The notes: generated from the letters alone by a model not told the origin. A stretch of 64,000 nt of DNA from Micromonospora coriariae (GCF_900091455.1 NZ_LT607412.1:1178001-1242000); one strand, 5' to 3'. Shown: positions 34,250-44,774, counted from the stretch's first letter. Translations and numbers: made by a program.

Positions 34250-37200
34250 TCAGGCGCGAACCTTCTCCCGCATCTCGAAGGTCTCGATGATGTCGCCGAC
34301 CTGGACGTTGTTGTAACCACCCAGGGTCAGACCACACTCGAAGCCCTCGCGGACCTCCGTGGCGTCGTCCTTGAACCGCTTGAGCGAGGTGATCGTGAGG
34401 TTGTCCGCCACGACCGTCCCGTCCCGAAGCAGGCGCGCCTTCGCGTTGCGCCGGATGATGCCCGACCGGACGATACAACCGGAGATGTTGCCGATCTTGG
34501 ACGAGCGGAAGACGTCGCGGATCTCCGCGCTGCCGAGCTCGACCTCCTCGTACTCCGGCTTGAGCAGGCCCTTGAGCGCCGCCTCGATCTCCTCGATGGC
34601 CTGGTAGATGACGGTGTAGTACCGGATCTCCACGCCCTCGCGGTCGGCTATCTCACGGACCTTGTTCGAGGCCCGCACGTTGAAGCCGATGATCGTGACC
34701 GGCTCGGACGAGGCGCTCGCGAGCATGACGTTGCTCTCGGTGATCGCGCCGACGCCCCGGTCGAGGACCTTGAGCTGGACCTCCTCGGGAATGTCGAGGC
34801 TGAACAGCGCGTCCTCCAGGGCCTCCACCGAACCGGAGCCATCGCCCTTGAGGATGAGGTTGAGCGACGTCTTCTCGCCCTCCTTGAGCTGCTCCATGAG
34901 CGTCTCGAGGGTGGCCCGACCACGGGAGTTGGCGAATGCCGCCGCCCGCCGCCGCGCCTGGCGCTGCTCGGCGATCTGCCGCACCGTACGGTCGTCCGCC
35001 GCGGCGAGGAACGTGTCACCCGCGCCGGGCGGCGCGGTCAGACCCAGGACCATGACCGGACGCGCCGGCCCGGCCTCGGCGACCTGGTTGCCGTTCTCGT
35101 CGAGCATGGCCCGGACCCGGCCGTGCGCCCCACCGGCGACGATCGAGTCGCCCGCCCGCAGGGTGCCCTTCTGCACCAGCACCGTCGCCACCGCACCGCG
35201 GCCCTTGTCCAGGTGCGCCTCGATGGCCACACCCTGCGCCGGCCCGTCGATCGGAGCGGTCAGCTCCAGCGACGCGTCGGCGGTCAGCAGGACAGCCTCG
35301 AGCAGTTCCTCGATGCCGATGCCCGGCTTCGCGGCCACGTTGACGAACATGGTCTCGCCGCCGTACTCCTCGGCGACCAGGCCGTACTCGGTCAGCTGCT
35401 GGCGAACCTTGTCCGGGTTGGCCTCCGGCTTGTCGACCTTGTTGACCGCGACCACGATCGGCACGTCGGCCGCCTTGGCGTGGTTCAACGCCTCGATCGT
35501 CTGGGGCATCACGCCGTCGTCGGCCGCGACCACCAGGATCACGATGTCCGTCACCTGCGCACCACGAGCACGCATGGCGGTGAACGCCTCGTGACCCGGG
35601 GTGTCGATGAAGGTCACCGCGCGGTCCACGCCGTCGTGCGGCACGTGGACCTGGTAGGCACCGATGTGCTGGGTGATGCCACCGGCCTCGCCGGCCACGA
35701 CGTTCGCCTTGCGGATCGCGTCGAGCAGCTTGGTCTTACCGTGGTCGACGTGACCCATGACGGTCACCACCGGCGCACGGCTGACCAGACGCTCCTCAGC
35801 CACCTCCGCGTCGAGGTCGATGTTGAACTGCGCGAGCAGCTCGCGGTCCTCGTCCTCCGGGCTGACGATCTGGATGTCGAATCCGAGGTGCTCACCCAGC
35901 AGCTGCAGGGTGTCGTCAGAGCAGGACTGGGTCGCGGTGACCATCTCGCCCAGGTTGAACATCTCCTGGACCAGCGAACCCGGGTTGGCGTTGATCTTGT
36001 CGGCGAAGTCCGACAGCGAAGCGCCACGGGAGAGCCGGACGACCTGACCCTGACCCCGGGGGGCACCCGAGCTCATGGTCGGGGCCGACAGGTTGTCGAA
36101 CTCCTGTCTGCGCTGCTTCTTGGACTTGCGACCGCGCGTCGGCCGGCCACCCGGACGCCCGAAGGCACCCGCGGCGCCACCGCCACGGCCACGACCGCCC
36201 GCACCCGGACGACCGCCACCACCGGCCGGAGCACCCGGACGGAAACCGCCACCGGGAGCACCGCCACCGCCGCCGGGACCGCCACGGTAGCCACCGCCAC
36301 CGCCGGCACCCGCGCCGCCACCGGGGCCGCCGCGGTAACCGCCACCGCCACCGGCGCCACCGCCGGGACCGCCACGGAAGCCGCCGCCACCGCCGCCGGG
36401 ACGACCTGCGCCGCCACCGGGACGACCTGCGCCACCACCGGGGCCGGGGCGACCGGCAGCCGGACGCTGGCTCGGCATGGACGCCGGGCTCGGACGCGGC
36501 GGCATGGACGCCGGGCTCGGCCGCGGCGGCATGCCCGCCGGGCTGTTGGGCCGCGGGCCACCCGCGCCGGCCGCCGGCGGCCGCTGCTGGCCACCCTGGA
36601 TGCCGAACGGGTTGTTACCGGCACCGCGCGCCGGCGGGCGACCGCCCGGCCGGGCACCCGGACCCGGAGCCGGCGTGCCCGGACGGGCTGCCGGCGAACC
36701 GGGACGGGGCGGCATCGCCGTGGGACCCGGCCGAGGGCCGGGGCCGGGACGGTTGCCGTCGGCCGGAGGCTCCCGGCGGACGTTGTCCCGCTGCTGCTGG
36801 CGAGCGGCCTGCGCGGCCTTGACCGCGGCCTCCTGCTCGGCCTTCAGCGCGGCGGCACGCGCCTCCGCGGCCGCCACCTCGATGTCGTGGGCACTCGCCG
36901 GCTTGGCGACCGGGGCCGGGGCCGCGGGCTGCGGCGCACCAGGCACCGGACCCTTCGGCTTCGGACCCGGGGCCGGCGCGGCCGGCCGCCGAGGCGGCAT
37001 CGGCTTGGCCGAGACCCGAGGCGCGCCCGGGGTCGGGGACGGCGTCGGGGTCGAAGCCGGCGTCGGCGCGGGCGCCGACGGGGCGGCCGGCGCCGGAGCA
37101 CCGGCGGACGCGACGAATGCGTTACGCAGCCGCCGGGCGACGGGCGCCTCGACGGTGCTGGACGCGGACTTCACGAACTCGCCCATTTCCTTCAGCTTGG

Positions 37201-37267
37201 CGAGAACGGTCTTACTCTCGACCCCGAGCTCTTTTGCAAGCTCGTGTACGCGGGCCTTGCCTGCCAC
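34250..37267 (-). CDS. infB: Translation initiation factor IF-2
   Basis: 1005 residues, long because of a disordered N-terminal region. Residues 1-50 form the small IF2_N domain ('[26 protein letters not shown]'); about 60-370 are Pro/Ala-rich then Gly/Arg-rich with repeated [10 protein letters not shown] units; a second IF2_N domain follows ('[25 protein letters not shown]'). The GTPase domain has GHVDHGKTK at about 505-513, 'DTPGHEAF' and 'NKVDKPEA'; domains II-IV complete it. IF-2 places fMet-tRNA on the 30S subunit and joins the 50S. The GTG at 37267 follows GAGGAG by 4 nt. Confidence 0.97.
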   Translation of the reverse strand: MAGKARVHELAKELGVESKTVLAKLKEMGEFVKSASSTVEAPVARRLRNAFVASAGAPAPAAPSAPAPTPASTPTPSPTPGAPRVSAKPMPPRRPAAPAPGPKPKGPVPGAPQPAAPAPVAKPASAHDIEVAAAEARAAALKAEQEAAVKAAQAARQQQRDNVRREPPADGNRPGPGPRPGPTAMPPRPGSPAARPGTPAPGPGARPGGRPPARGAGNNPFGIQGGQQRPPAAGAGGPRPNSPAGMPPRPSPASMPPRPSPASMPSQRPAAGRPGPGGGAGRPGGGAGRPGGGGGGFRGGPGGGAGGGGGYRGGPGGGAGAGGGGGYRGGPGGGGGAPGGGFRPGAPAGGGGRPGAGGRGRGGGAAGAFGRPGGRPTRGRKSKKQRRQEFDNLSAPTMSSGAPRGQGQVVRLSRGASLSDFADKINANPGSLVQEMFNLGEMVTATQSCSDDTLQLLGEHLGFDIQIVSPEDEDRELLAQFNIDLDAEVAEERLVSRAPVVTVMGHVDHGKTKLLDAIRKANVVAGEAGGITQHIGAYQVHVPHDGVDRAVTFIDTPGHEAFTAMRARGAQVTDIVILVVAADDGVMPQTIEALNHAKAADVPIVVAVNKVDKPEANPDKVRQQLTEYGLVAEEYGGETMFVNVAAKPGIGIEELLEAVLLTADASLELTAPIDGPAQGVAIEAHLDKGRGAVATVLVQKGTLRAGDSIVAGGAHGRVRAMLDENGNQVAEAGPARPVMVLGLTAPPGAGDTFLAAADDRTVRQIAEQRQARRRAAAFANSRGRATLETLMEQLKEGEKTSLNLILKGDGSGSVEALEDALFSLDIPEEVQLKVLDRGVGAITESNVMLASASSEPVTIIGFNVRASNKVREIADREGVEIRYYTVIYQAIEEIEAALKGLLKPEYEEVELGSAEIRDVFRSSKIGNISGCIVRSGIIRRNAKARLLRDGTVVADNLTITSLKRFKDDATEVREGFECGLTLGGYNNVQVGDIIETFEMREKVRA

Positions 37268-37360
37268 TGCACTCCTCACTCCGAGGTCGTGCGGGCAGCA
37301 CCCGCAGCGACCTCACTCGTGCACTTGAAGCCTGGTCATTTCAGGGACTTCATCGTGTGC

Positions 37361-37693
37361 TCATGTCGGTCGTCCTACCCTGCTAGCGACCCTCGCCCGG
37401 TCGGGCTGACCGGACGTAGTGGTTGGCGCATCGACGTGCTCCGCCAGCACACCGTGGTCAAGGACCTCGGTGATGCGCAGCGCACGCCCGAAAGCGCGGC
37501 GCCGCACCGCCAGCGCGAAGCAGGCCGGATCCGGGTGCATGTTCGCTCCCCGACCCGGCAGCCTGCGGAGCGGATCAGGCCGGAGACTGTAACCAGCCTC
37601 GTCCCTGACCGCGACGATCCGCAGCAATTCGCTGGCCGGCGCACGTTGCCGGCAACCCACACAGGTGCGCTCCGGCTGCGCGCGTCGTACCAC
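37361..37693 (-). CDS. ylxR: YlxR family (DUF448) protein
   Basis: 110 residues. 'ERTCVGCRQRAPASELLRIV' is the RTCxGC motif of the YlxR/DUF448 family, followed by 'LPGRGANMHPDPACFALAVRRRAFGRAL'. It is a small RNA-binding-like protein between nusA and infB in most Gram-positive bacteria and has been linked to RNase P and transcription control. The GTG at 37693 lies 17 bp after nusA; a longer frame overlaps nusA. Confidence 0.9.
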   Translation of the reverse strand: MVRRAQPERTCVGCRQRAPASELLRIVAVRDEAGYSLRPDPLRRLPGRGANMHPDPACFALAVRRRAFGRALRITEVLDHGVLAEHVDAPTTTSGQPDRARVASRVGRPT

Positions 37694-37709
37694 TGGAGGA
37701 AGTCTACCC

Positions 37710-38753
37710 CTAGCTGCCCGAGATCGCGCCGCCCGGTTCCGGCACGTGATCAGCTGCCCCGCGGGCAGCCGGGCTGGTCTGCTCCGCATCGGACCGAATG
37801 TCGATCCGCCAACCGGTCAATCGGGCCGCGAGGCGGGCATTCTGCCCCTCCCGCCCGATGGCGAGAGAAAGCTGGAAGTCCGGAACGGTCACCCGGGCGG
37901 CCCGCGCGGCCAGATCCACCACCTCCACCCGCAGCGCCTTGGCCGGCGACAACGCGTTGCCGACGAAGGTGGCCGGGTCGTCCGACCAGTCGATGATGTC
38001 GATCTTCTCTCCGTGCAGCTCGCTCATCACCGCGCGCACCCGCTGGCCCATCGGGCCGATGCAGGCGCCCTTGGCGTTCACCCCGGGGGTGGTGGAGCGT
38101 ACGGCGATCTTCGTACGGTGACCTGCCTCACGGGCGATCGCGCCGATCTCCACTGTGCCGTCGGCGATCTCCGGCACCTCCAGCGCGAACAGCTTCTTGA
38201 CCAGCGCCGGGTGCGACCGGGACAGGGTGATCTGCGGCCCGCGCATGCCCTTGGCCACGTGCACCACAACGCAGCGGATCCGCTCGCCGTGCGCGTACCG
38301 CTCGCCGGGCACCTGCTCGGACTGCGGCAGCACACCCTCCAGCTTGCCCAGGTCGACGCTGACGATGCCCTTCTCGGTCCGCGTCTCGTGCGCCTGCACC
38401 ACGCCGGTGACGAGGTCACCCTCGCGGCCGACGTACTCGCCGAAGTGCACCTCGTCGGTGGCCTCCCGCAGCCGCTGGAGGATCACCTGCTTGGCGGTCA
38501 TGGCGGCGATCCGGCCGAAGTCGTGCGGGGTGTCGTCCCACTCCCGCACCAGGGTGCCGTCCTCGTCCATCTCCTGCGCGTACACCAGGGCGGCGCCGGA
38601 CTTGCGGTCGATCTCCACCCGGGCGTGCGGCTCGGCACCGTCGGTGTGCCGGTACGCGGTCAGCAACGCGGTCTCGATCGCCGCGAGAATCGTGTCGAAC
38701 GGGATCTCCCGCTCGCGCTCGAGTGCGCGCAGCGCCGCGAGGTCGATGTTCAC
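37710..38753 (-). CDS. nusA: Transcription termination/antitermination protein NusA
   Basis: 347 residues, the short Gram-positive form without acidic repeats. The N-terminal RNA polymerase-binding domain '[24 protein letters not shown]' is followed by an S1 domain and two KH domains ('[28 protein letters not shown]'; '[23 protein letters not shown]'). It binds the nascent RNA and modulates pausing and termination. Coupled to rimP by an ATGA-type overlap, as in most bacteria. Confidence 0.97.
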   Translation of the reverse strand: MNIDLAALRALEREREIPFDTILAAIETALLTAYRHTDGAEPHARVEIDRKSGAALVYAQEMDEDGTLVREWDDTPHDFGRIAAMTAKQVILQRLREATDEVHFGEYVGREGDLVTGVVQAHETRTEKGIVSVDLGKLEGVLPQSEQVPGERYAHGERIRCVVVHVAKGMRGPQITLSRSHPALVKKLFALEVPEIADGTVEIGAIAREAGHRTKIAVRSTTPGVNAKGACIGPMGQRVRAVMSELHGEKIDIIDWSDDPATFVGNALSPAKALRVEVVDLAARAARVTVPDFQLSLAIGREGQNARLAARLTGWRIDIRSDAEQTSPAARGAADHVPEPGGAISGS

Positions 38754-39418
38754 CTCTCCTCGTCCTCCACATCATCTTCGTCGTCGATGTCGTCTGAATC
38801 GTCGAACTCGTCGGTCTCGTCCGGCTCGCCCAGCTCGGCGAGCCTGGTGAACTCGACCTGCACCCGGCCCGGCCCCAGCTGGGCGTACGCCCAGGTGGCC
38901 CGGCCGTCGTCGGTCTCCAGCTGCACGCCCTCGTCGTCGGCGCCGACCACCCGGCCGGTCAGCTGACGATCCCCGGCGGGCTGCTCACCGCGCGGGCCGG
39001 GCAGCCCGGCCGCGCTCCGGACGGTGACCTTCACCAGCCGTCCCACGTTTCGCCGCCAGTGCCGTGCAAGGGTGAGCGGCCGGTCCACACCCGGCGAGCT
39101 GACCTCCAGCTGGTACTCCCCGGCGACGATGTCGCCGCCGGTCTCCTCGGCGGCGTCCAGCGCGGCCGAGACGGCGCGGGAGACGTCCGCGACGGCGTCC
39201 AGGTCGATCCCGCCGTCGGCGTCCACGATCACCCGCACCACGTGCCGCCGGCCGGCCCGGGAGACGGAGAGGTCCTCCAGGTCGTAGCCGACGCCGTTGA
39301 CCACCGGCTCGATCACAGCCCGCAACCGGGTACGCCGCGCGGCGAGATCACCGCCGCGGGGGCCCGCGCCGTCGCGGGGTCGACCTGTCGACCTGGTGGC
39401 ACGGCCACGCTGCGTCAT
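38750..39418 (-). CDS. rimP: Ribosome maturation factor RimP
   Basis: 222 residues. The alpha/beta domain has '[57 protein letters not shown]' and the motif '[14 protein letters not shown]', then an SH3-like domain. About 30 N-terminal and 30 C-terminal residues are extensions; the tail is almost all Asp and Glu ('[18 protein letters not shown]'). RimP helps 30S assembly. The ATG at 39418 has GGAG abutting and AAAGGG further up. It is the first gene of the nusA-infB operon. Confidence 0.94.
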   Translation of the reverse strand: MTQRGRATRSTGRPRDGAGPRGGDLAARRTRLRAVIEPVVNGVGYDLEDLSVSRAGRRHVVRVIVDADGGIDLDAVADVSRAVSAALDAAEETGGDIVAGEYQLEVSSPGVDRPLTLARHWRRNVGRLVKVTVRSAAGLPGPRGEQPAGDRQLTGRVVGADDEGVQLETDDGRATWAYAQLGPGRVQVEFTRLAELGEPDETDEFDDSDDIDDEDDVEDEER

Positions 39419-39503
39419 CTCCGCACCCTTTCCCTGGTCGACGGTCCGGGTCGTCCCGCCATGCCGGCACGCCACCGGAGCGGACGCGCCGGTGGCTGCG
39501 CAG

Positions 39504-39509
39504 AGCGTA
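39504..39509 (-). promoter_or_regulatory. Possible -10 box of the rimP-nusA-infB operon
   Basis: TACGCT on the minus strand, about 85 nt above the rimP ATG, in the divergent gap with the lipoprotein gene. No good -35 accompanies it. Confidence 0.3.
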
Positions 39510-39572
39510 ACGCGCCTGCCCGTCGGCGGGCCGGGCGGCGCACCGACGCCGGTGGCCCCCGGAGCGGCGCGG

Positions 39573-40100
39573 ATGGTGTTGACTTGCCCGGTGGGGATCG
39601 GCAGAACGACACAGCGCGACCAGGCATCCGGGCATTCCCGGCGAAAGCTCCTGCGTACCGGGGTGCTGCTGGCGCTCGGCGGCGCCGCTGCGCCGCTGAC
39701 CGGCTGTGATCTTTTCGACCGTGACGACGAGCCGGCGCCGCCACCGGACCCGCTGCGGCCGATGGTGGACGAGTCACTCGGGCTGGCGGCGGCACACCGG
39801 GCGAGCGCCGCGGCGCACCCGGAGCTGGCCGACCGGCTCGACCCGATCGCGGAGGCGCACACCGCGCACGCCACCGAGCTGGCCCGGGTGCTCGGGGTCG
39901 CGTTGCCGTCGGCGCCCGCCGCGGACCCGACCAGCGCCCCGGCGACCGACCCGGCCGGCGCGCTGGCCGCCCTGCGGACGCTGGAGAAGACCGGCCAGCG
40001 GTCCGCCACCCGCGCCTGCGCCGCCGCCCCGGCGGAACGGGCGGCGCTGCTCGGGTCGATCGCCGCCGCTCGGGCAACCCACCAGGAGGCACTGAAGTGA
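39573..40100 (+). CDS. Tat-type lipoprotein with ferritin-like helices
   Basis: 175 residues. A twin-arginine-like SRRKLL (22-27) precedes a hydrophobic stretch and the lipobox LTGC with Cys45. The exported part is helical and Ala-rich ('[41 protein letters not shown]') with spaced His and Glu residues in the manner of DUF4439/ferritin-like bundles. It overlaps the downstream DUF4439 gene by GTGA. Function unknown; an extracytoplasmic partner of that protein is plausible. Confidence 0.75.
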   Translation: MVLTCPVGIGRTTQRDQASGHSRRKLLRTGVLLALGGAAAPLTGCDLFDRDDEPAPPPDPLRPMVDESLGLAAAHRASAAAHPELADRLDPIAEAHTAHATELARVLGVALPSAPAADPTSAPATDPAGALAALRTLEKTGQRSATRACAAAPAERAALLGSIAAARATHQEALK

Positions 40101-40534
40101 GGCAGCCGTCCGTCGGCGAGGCGCTCGCCGCCGCCCTCTCCGCCGAGTACGCCGCCATCTACGCCTACGGGCGGATCGGCGTCCGGCTCACCGGGGCGGC
40201 CCGGGACGCCGCGCACCAGGCCGAGGCCGCGCACCGACGCCGGCGCGACGCGCTGGTGGTGCAGCTCAGCACCGCCGGCAGCACAGTGCCGCCGGACCGG
40301 GCCGGCTACGCGCTGCCGTTCCCGGTCACCGACCGGGCGAGCGCGTTGCGCCTGGCCGTCGAGGTCGAGGAGCGCACCGCGGCGCACTGGCGGGCCGCGC
40401 TGGCCTCCACCACCGGCGCCGACCGGGACCAGGCGCTGGCCGCCCTGGTCGAGTACGCCGTGCGCGCCACGAGGTGGCGAAAGACCGCCGGAATCACCCC
40501 GCCGACTGTCGCGTTTCCCGGCCGCCCCACCTGA
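40097..40534 (+). CDS. Ferritin-like DUF4439 protein
   Basis: 145 residues. '[47 protein letters not shown]' carries the ExxY and ExxH-type residues of a four-helix ferritin-like bundle (DUF4439), repeated as '[15 protein letters not shown]'. Whether it binds iron is not known. Coupled to the preceding lipoprotein gene. No terminator is visible before the PadR operator 27 bp downstream. Confidence 0.8.
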   Translation: MRQPSVGEALAAALSAEYAAIYAYGRIGVRLTGAARDAAHQAEAAHRRRRDALVVQLSTAGSTVPPDRAGYALPFPVTDRASALRLAVEVEERTAAHWRAALASTTGADRDQALAALVEYAVRATRWRKTAGITPPTVAFPGRPT

Positions 40535-40560
40535 ACGGGTTCGCCGCGGTTGCGGAGCGC

Positions 40561-40578
40561 ATACCAGGTATGCATACT
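40561..40578. promoter_or_regulatory. PadR operator: overlapping palindromes
   Basis: ATACCAGGTAT (40561-40571) and GTATGCATAC (40568-40577) are two overlapping perfect palindromes. The second ends at a CATACT -10-like box, 8 nt before the padR-type ATG, so binding would shut off its own operon. Confidence 0.65.
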
Positions 40579-40586
40579 CCGTTGCC

Positions 40587-41189
40587 ATGTCCATCCGTCA
40601 CGGGTTGCTCGCCCTGCTCGAACGCGGCCAGATGTACGGCTACCAGCTGCGGGCCGCGTTCGAGGAGTCGACCGGCTCGACCTGGCCGCTGAACATCGGG
40701 CAGGTCTACACCACGCTGTCCCGTCTGGAACGGGACGGTCTGGTGCGCCCGCTGCCGGAGAGCGAGGCCGGGCAACGGCCGTACGAGATCACTGATGCCG
40801 GACGTGCGGACCTGGCGCTGTGGTTCGCCACCCCGGTCAGCCGTACCGACCGTCCCCGCGACGAGCTGGCGATCAAGCTGGCGCTGGCGCTGACCACGCC
40901 CGGCGTGGACGTCCGATCGGTGGTGCAGGCCCAGCGCAGCGCGACGATGCGGGCTCTGCAGGAGTTGACCCGGTTGAAGTACGGCAGCGACCGGCCGGAG
41001 GACCTGCCCTGGCGGCTGGTGCTGGACTCCATGGTGTTCCAGGCCGAGGCGGAGGTGCGCTGGCTGGACCACTGCGAGACGAGTCTGGTGCGACACCGAC
41101 CCGGGGCTCCCGGGCCACCCGTGCCCAGACCGGGCGACGCCGACGCGTCCGACGCGGCGCGGTGGGCCGACGAGGAGGCGCGACGGTGA
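40587..41189 (+). CDS. PadR-family transcriptional regulator
   Basis: 200 residues. Winged helix '[56 protein letters not shown]' is the PadR signature; the C-terminal half is the helical dimer domain (Vir_act_alpha_C type) with '[16 protein letters not shown]'. It heads an operon with an ABC ATPase and an FtsX-type permease, the usual setting for PadR repressors sensing toxic compounds. Overlaps the next gene by GTGA. Confidence 0.94.
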   Translation: MSIRHGLLALLERGQMYGYQLRAAFEESTGSTWPLNIGQVYTTLSRLERDGLVRPLPESEAGQRPYEITDAGRADLALWFATPVSRTDRPRDELAIKLALALTTPGVDVRSVVQAQRSATMRALQELTRLKYGSDRPEDLPWRLVLDSMVFQAEAEVRWLDHCETSLVRHRPGAPGPPVPRPGDADASDAARWADEEARR

Positions 41190-41920
41190 GCGGGGCGGAC
41201 GACGCGGTGCTGGAGCTACGCGCCGTCCACCGCACCCACGGGGCCGGCCCCGCCGCGGTGCACGCCCTGCGCGGCGTCAGCCTGGTCGTCCGGCCGGGTG
41301 AGCTGGTCGCCGTGATGGGTCCGTCCGGCTCGGGCAAGTCGACGCTGCTCTCCCTCGCCGGTGGGCTGGACCGACCGACCGGCGGCGAGGTCCGGGTCGA
41401 GGGGCAGCCGTTGGGGGCCTTGGACCGCAGGGGGCTCGCCCAGCTGCGCCGCCGCCGGATCGGCTACATCTTCCAGCAGCTCAACCTGCTGGGCAGCCTC
41501 AGCGCGGTGGAGAACGTCGCGCTCCCGCTGGAGCTCGACGGCACCGGCGGGCGCCGGGCCCGCGCGGCGGCCCTGGCCGCGCTGGCCGAGGTGGGTTTGC
41601 CGGCGCTGGGTGACCGGTTCCCCGACCAGCTCTCCGGCGGCCAGCAGCAGCGGGTGGCCATCGCCCGGGCACTGGTCGGTGAGCGGCGACTGGTGCTCGC
41701 CGACGAGCCGACCGGGGCGTTGGACTCGCAGACCGGCGAGGCCGTGCTGCACCTGCTGCGCCGCCGGATCGACGCGGGCGCCGCCGGCATCCTGGTCACC
41801 CACGAGGCGCGGCACGCCGGCTGGGCCGACCGGGTGGTGTTCCTGCGCGACGGGGTGCTTGTCGACACGACTGCGCCGCTGGGCAGCGTCGAGCAACTGC
41901 TGTCCGGCAGCGACCGGTGA
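41186..41920 (+). CDS. ABC exporter ATP-binding protein (MacB/LolD type)
   Basis: 244 residues. Walker A GPSGSGKST at 45-53, Q-loop 'GYIFQQLNLLGSLSAVENVALPLEL', signature LSGGQQQRVAIARAL, Walker B 'RLVLADEPTGALDS' and the H-loop 'LVTHEAR'. The 'FQQLNLL..LTA.ENV' pattern is typical of the LolD/MacB group that pairs with FtsX-type permeases. GTG start inside the padR-type stop codon and an ATPase stop that overlaps the permease start: three-gene coupling. Confidence 0.95.
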   Translation: MSGADDAVLELRAVHRTHGAGPAAVHALRGVSLVVRPGELVAVMGPSGSGKSTLLSLAGGLDRPTGGEVRVEGQPLGALDRRGLAQLRRRRIGYIFQQLNLLGSLSAVENVALPLELDGTGGRRARAAALAALAEVGLPALGDRFPDQLSGGQQQRVAIARALVGERRLVLADEPTGALDSQTGEAVLHLLRRRIDAGAAGILVTHEARHAGWADRVVFLRDGVLVDTTAPLGSVEQLLSGSDR

Positions 41921-44709
41921 CCATCCGCCGGGCGCTGCTGGCCTCCGGCCGCGCCGGTGTCCCGGCGGCCGCGCCACCCACGCCACCCGGCCGACGGCGG
42001 TTGGCCGAGTTGATCGGCTCCTGGCGGGCGGCGCTGCGGATCGCCCGGCGGGAATCGCGCCGCGCGCCCCGGCGAACCGCCCTGGTGCTCGCGATGATCG
42101 CTCTGCCGGTGCTGGTACTGACCTTCCTGGCGGCGAGCTACGACATGGCCGAGCTGACCCCGCAGGAGCGGATCGACCGCCGGCTCGGTGTCGCCGACGC
42201 GGAGCTTCGCTGGCTGGCCGACACCCCGATCGGGCAGGACGAATGGGGCGACAGCTGGTATCCCCGCGAGGGTGAGGACGCGTCGGGCCGTCGGCTGGCG
42301 ACCGCCTCCGAGGTGGCCGCGCTGCTGCGCCCGGGCAGCCGGGTCACCGAGGTGCGCGCCCCGCTTCCGCTGGCTGTGCACGGGCCCGAGCGCGACGAGA
42401 ACGTGCAAGGACGGGTGCTGGACCTCACCGACCCGTTGGCCCGCGGGCTGGTGCGGTTCCGGGCCGGACGGGCGCCGCAGCAGCCCGGCGAGGTAGCGGT
42501 GAGCCCGGCAGCGCTCCGCCGCCTGGACCTGCACCTCGGCGCCGCCCTGGCGACCGCCGACGGGACCAGGGCGTACACCGTGGTCGGGGTGGTCGAATTC
42601 GCCGACGATCTCGGCCCGGTGGTGGCGCTGCACCCCGCTGCCGTGCCGCGAGCCGATCCGGGGCCGGGCAGCACCTGGCTGGTGGACGTGCCCGGCGGCG
42701 TCGACGCGGCGCTGGTGTCCCGACTCAACGAGCGCGGCATCCTGGTCACCCCGCGCCACCCGAGCGGCCCGGCGGTGGAACCGTCACGGCGGTCGCTCGG
42801 GCTCATCGGTCCGGCCGACGCGGCCGACCTGAGCACCGGCGTGCTGATCGCCGGCCTCGGGCTGCTGGAGGTCGTACTGCTGGTCGGGCCGGCCTTCGCG
42901 GTCGGCGTCCGCCGTCGGCGACGTGACCTCGCACTGGTCGCGGTCGCCGGAGGGGACGCGGCCCAGCTTCGTCGGGTCGTGCTCGCCGACGGCGTCGTGC
43001 TGGGCGTGCTGGGCGCCGCCGCCGGCCTGCTGCTCGGCGTCGGCGCCGCGTTCGCCGGCCGCCCGCTGGTCGAGCAGTACGTCTTCGGCGCCCGTTTCGG
43101 CGGGTACCGGTGCTGGCCGTCCGCGCTGGTCCTGCTCGGTGGGGTCGCGGTGCTGGCCGGGGTGCTCGCCGCGCTCGCGCCGGCCTGGACCGCCGCCCGG
43201 CAGGACGTCATCGCCGGGCTCGCCGGGCGACGCACCCCGCCCGCCACCCGGGCACGGTGGCTGGTCCTCGGTCTCACGCTTGTGGTCGGCGGGGCGGCGC
43301 TCGCGGCGTTCGGGGCCACCCAGACCTCACCGGCGGTGATCCTGACCGGCCTGATCCTCGGCGAACTGGGCCTGGTCTGCTGCACGCCCACCCTGATCGG
43401 TGCGCTCGCCCGACTCGGCCGGGTGCTGCCCCTGGCGCTGCGGATCGCGCTGCGCGACGCCAGCCGCAACCGGGCCGCCGCCGCGCCGGCCATCTGCGCC
43501 GTGATGGCGGCGGTGGCCAGCAGCGTGGCGCTCGGCGGGTACCTGGCCAGCGACGGGGTCCGCGAGGCGCACGCCTACCAGCCGATGCTGCCGACCGGTC
43601 ACGTGCTGGTCAGCCCGACCGAGTCGACCCGGGAACCCGGACTCACGCTTGCCCAGATCACCACGGCGGCCCGGGCGCAACTGGACGCCGAGGCGGTGGC
43701 CCCGGTACACGCCGCGGTCTGCCAACCAGCGGCCGCCCCCGGCGGCTACTGCTACGTCGAGCCGGAGCTACCACCGGAGCGGGCCTGCCCGTGGCGACCC
43801 GGGGACGCCCTCTCCGAGGCGGAGCGCCGGCGGGCCCGGGCGGACCCGCGCTGCCTGGCCCCGCCCGGGGACTACTACGGCAGCTACGTGCAGCCGCTGG
43901 TGGACGACGGCAGCGCGCTGCCGCTCCTCACCGGCGCGGATCCGGCGGAGACCGGCGCCGCCACCGCCGTGCTGCGCGCCGGGGGTGCCGTGGTGACCGA
44001 CCCACGCTATCTGCACGACGGTCGGGTGACCGTGCGGGTCAGCCGGGTGGAAACCGAGGCGGACGAGCCGAGGGTCAGCACCGAGGAACTGCCCGCGTAC
44101 GCGCTGAGCGCGGCGGTCGGCCAGCCCAGCCTGCTGCTATCCCCGCCCGCGGCCCGACACCTCGGCCTGATCGCGTCCCCCAACGGCTGGGTGATCGCCA
44201 CCCCGAAACCGCCAGACGTGCACCGGCAGGAGCGCTTCACCGCCGCCCTGCAGGCCTTCGGGACGTTCTCGTTGAGCGTGGAGCAGGGGTCCGCGCCGCG
44301 CGACAACTCACCGCTGCTCCTGTTGCTCGCGGCGGCGGCCGGGCTGATCACGGTTGGCGCGGCCGGGATAGCGACCGCGCTCGCCGCAGCCGAGGGCCGC
44401 GCCGAACTGTCCACCCTCGCGGCGGTCGGCGCCGCCCCGGCGGTACGCCGGCTGCTGGCGATCTGCCAGGCCGGGATCATCGCCGGCCTCGGCTCGGTGC
44501 TCGGCATCGTGGCCGGGCTGGGCACCGCCGCGATCGTGCTGCTCTCGGTCAACCGGCAGTACGCCACCGCCTGGCCGGTACGCGAGCCGTACCCGTTCCT
44601 GGTGCCGTGGCCGGCGCTCGGCGTCCTGGTGCTGGTGCCGATGGTGGCGATGCTCGGCGCGGGCCTGTTCACCCGCGCCCGGCTGCCGATCGAGCGGCGA
44701 CTGGACTGA
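41917..44709 (+). CDS. FtsX-like ABC exporter permease
   Basis: 930 residues. Membrane span at about 45-70, a large extracytoplasmic domain, three spans ('GVLIAGLGLLEVVLLVGPAFAVGVRRR', 'DGVVLGVLGAAAGLLLGVGAAF', 'PSALVLLGGVAVLAGVLAALAPAW'), two more near the middle, a second extracytoplasmic domain with four Cys in a 55-residue Pro-rich stretch, and three final spans ('LLLLLAAAAGLITVGAAGIATALA'). This is the duplicated FtsX/MacB_PCD layout of exporters for peptides or lipids in actinobacteria. Substrate unknown. Confidence 0.9.
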   Translation: MTIRRALLASGRAGVPAAAPPTPPGRRRLAELIGSWRAALRIARRESRRAPRRTALVLAMIALPVLVLTFLAASYDMAELTPQERIDRRLGVADAELRWLADTPIGQDEWGDSWYPREGEDASGRRLATASEVAALLRPGSRVTEVRAPLPLAVHGPERDENVQGRVLDLTDPLARGLVRFRAGRAPQQPGEVAVSPAALRRLDLHLGAALATADGTRAYTVVGVVEFADDLGPVVALHPAAVPRADPGPGSTWLVDVPGGVDAALVSRLNERGILVTPRHPSGPAVEPSRRSLGLIGPADAADLSTGVLIAGLGLLEVVLLVGPAFAVGVRRRRRDLALVAVAGGDAAQLRRVVLADGVVLGVLGAAAGLLLGVGAAFAGRPLVEQYVFGARFGGYRCWPSALVLLGGVAVLAGVLAALAPAWTAARQDVIAGLAGRRTPPATRARWLVLGLTLVVGGAALAAFGATQTSPAVILTGLILGELGLVCCTPTLIGALARLGRVLPLALRIALRDASRNRAAAAPAICAVMAAVASSVALGGYLASDGVREAHAYQPMLPTGHVLVSPTESTREPGLTLAQITTAARAQLDAEAVAPVHAAVCQPAAAPGGYCYVEPELPPERACPWRPGDALSEAERRRARADPRCLAPPGDYYGSYVQPLVDDGSALPLLTGADPAETGAATAVLRAGGAVVTDPRYLHDGRVTVRVSRVETEADEPRVSTEELPAYALSAAVGQPSLLLSPPAARHLGLIASPNGWVIATPKPPDVHRQERFTAALQAFGTFSLSVEQGSAPRDNSPLLLLLAAAAGLITVGAAGIATALAAAEGRAELSTLAAVGAAPAVRRLLAICQAGIIAGLGSVLGIVAGLGTAAIVLLSVNRQYATAWPVREPYPFLVPWPALGVLVLVPMVAMLGAGLFTRARLPIERRLD

Positions 44710-44714
44710 CTGGG

Positions 44715-44752
44715 GCGCTCCGGCGGGCATTCGGGGGGTGCCGCCGGGGCGC
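44715..44752 (+). terminator. Terminator hairpin after the exporter operon
   Basis: GCGCTCCGGCGG (from 44715) pairs with CCGCCGGGGCGC (to 44752) with one mismatch, closed by CA/TG and a 7-nt loop rich in G. Confidence 0.65.
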
Positions 44753-44774
44753 GGCAGCCGGCAGACTTGTCGGC

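Noticed and set aside
36225..36475. Regular short repeats resembling a repeat array
   Set aside because: Codon-level repeats of [14 protein letters not shown] units within infB, in frame and variable; no spacer structure as in CRISPR.
35123..37996. A 957-codon plus-strand frame with long Thr/Ala and Arg runs
   Set aside because: It is the shadow of the infB Gly/Pro-rich region, whose repeats create low-complexity sequence in all frames.
38750..40594. A 614-residue protein starting at 40594 on the minus strand and ending as RimP
   Set aside because: The upstream 390 residues are antisense to the lipoprotein and DUF4439 genes; RimP homology starts after the ATG at 39418.
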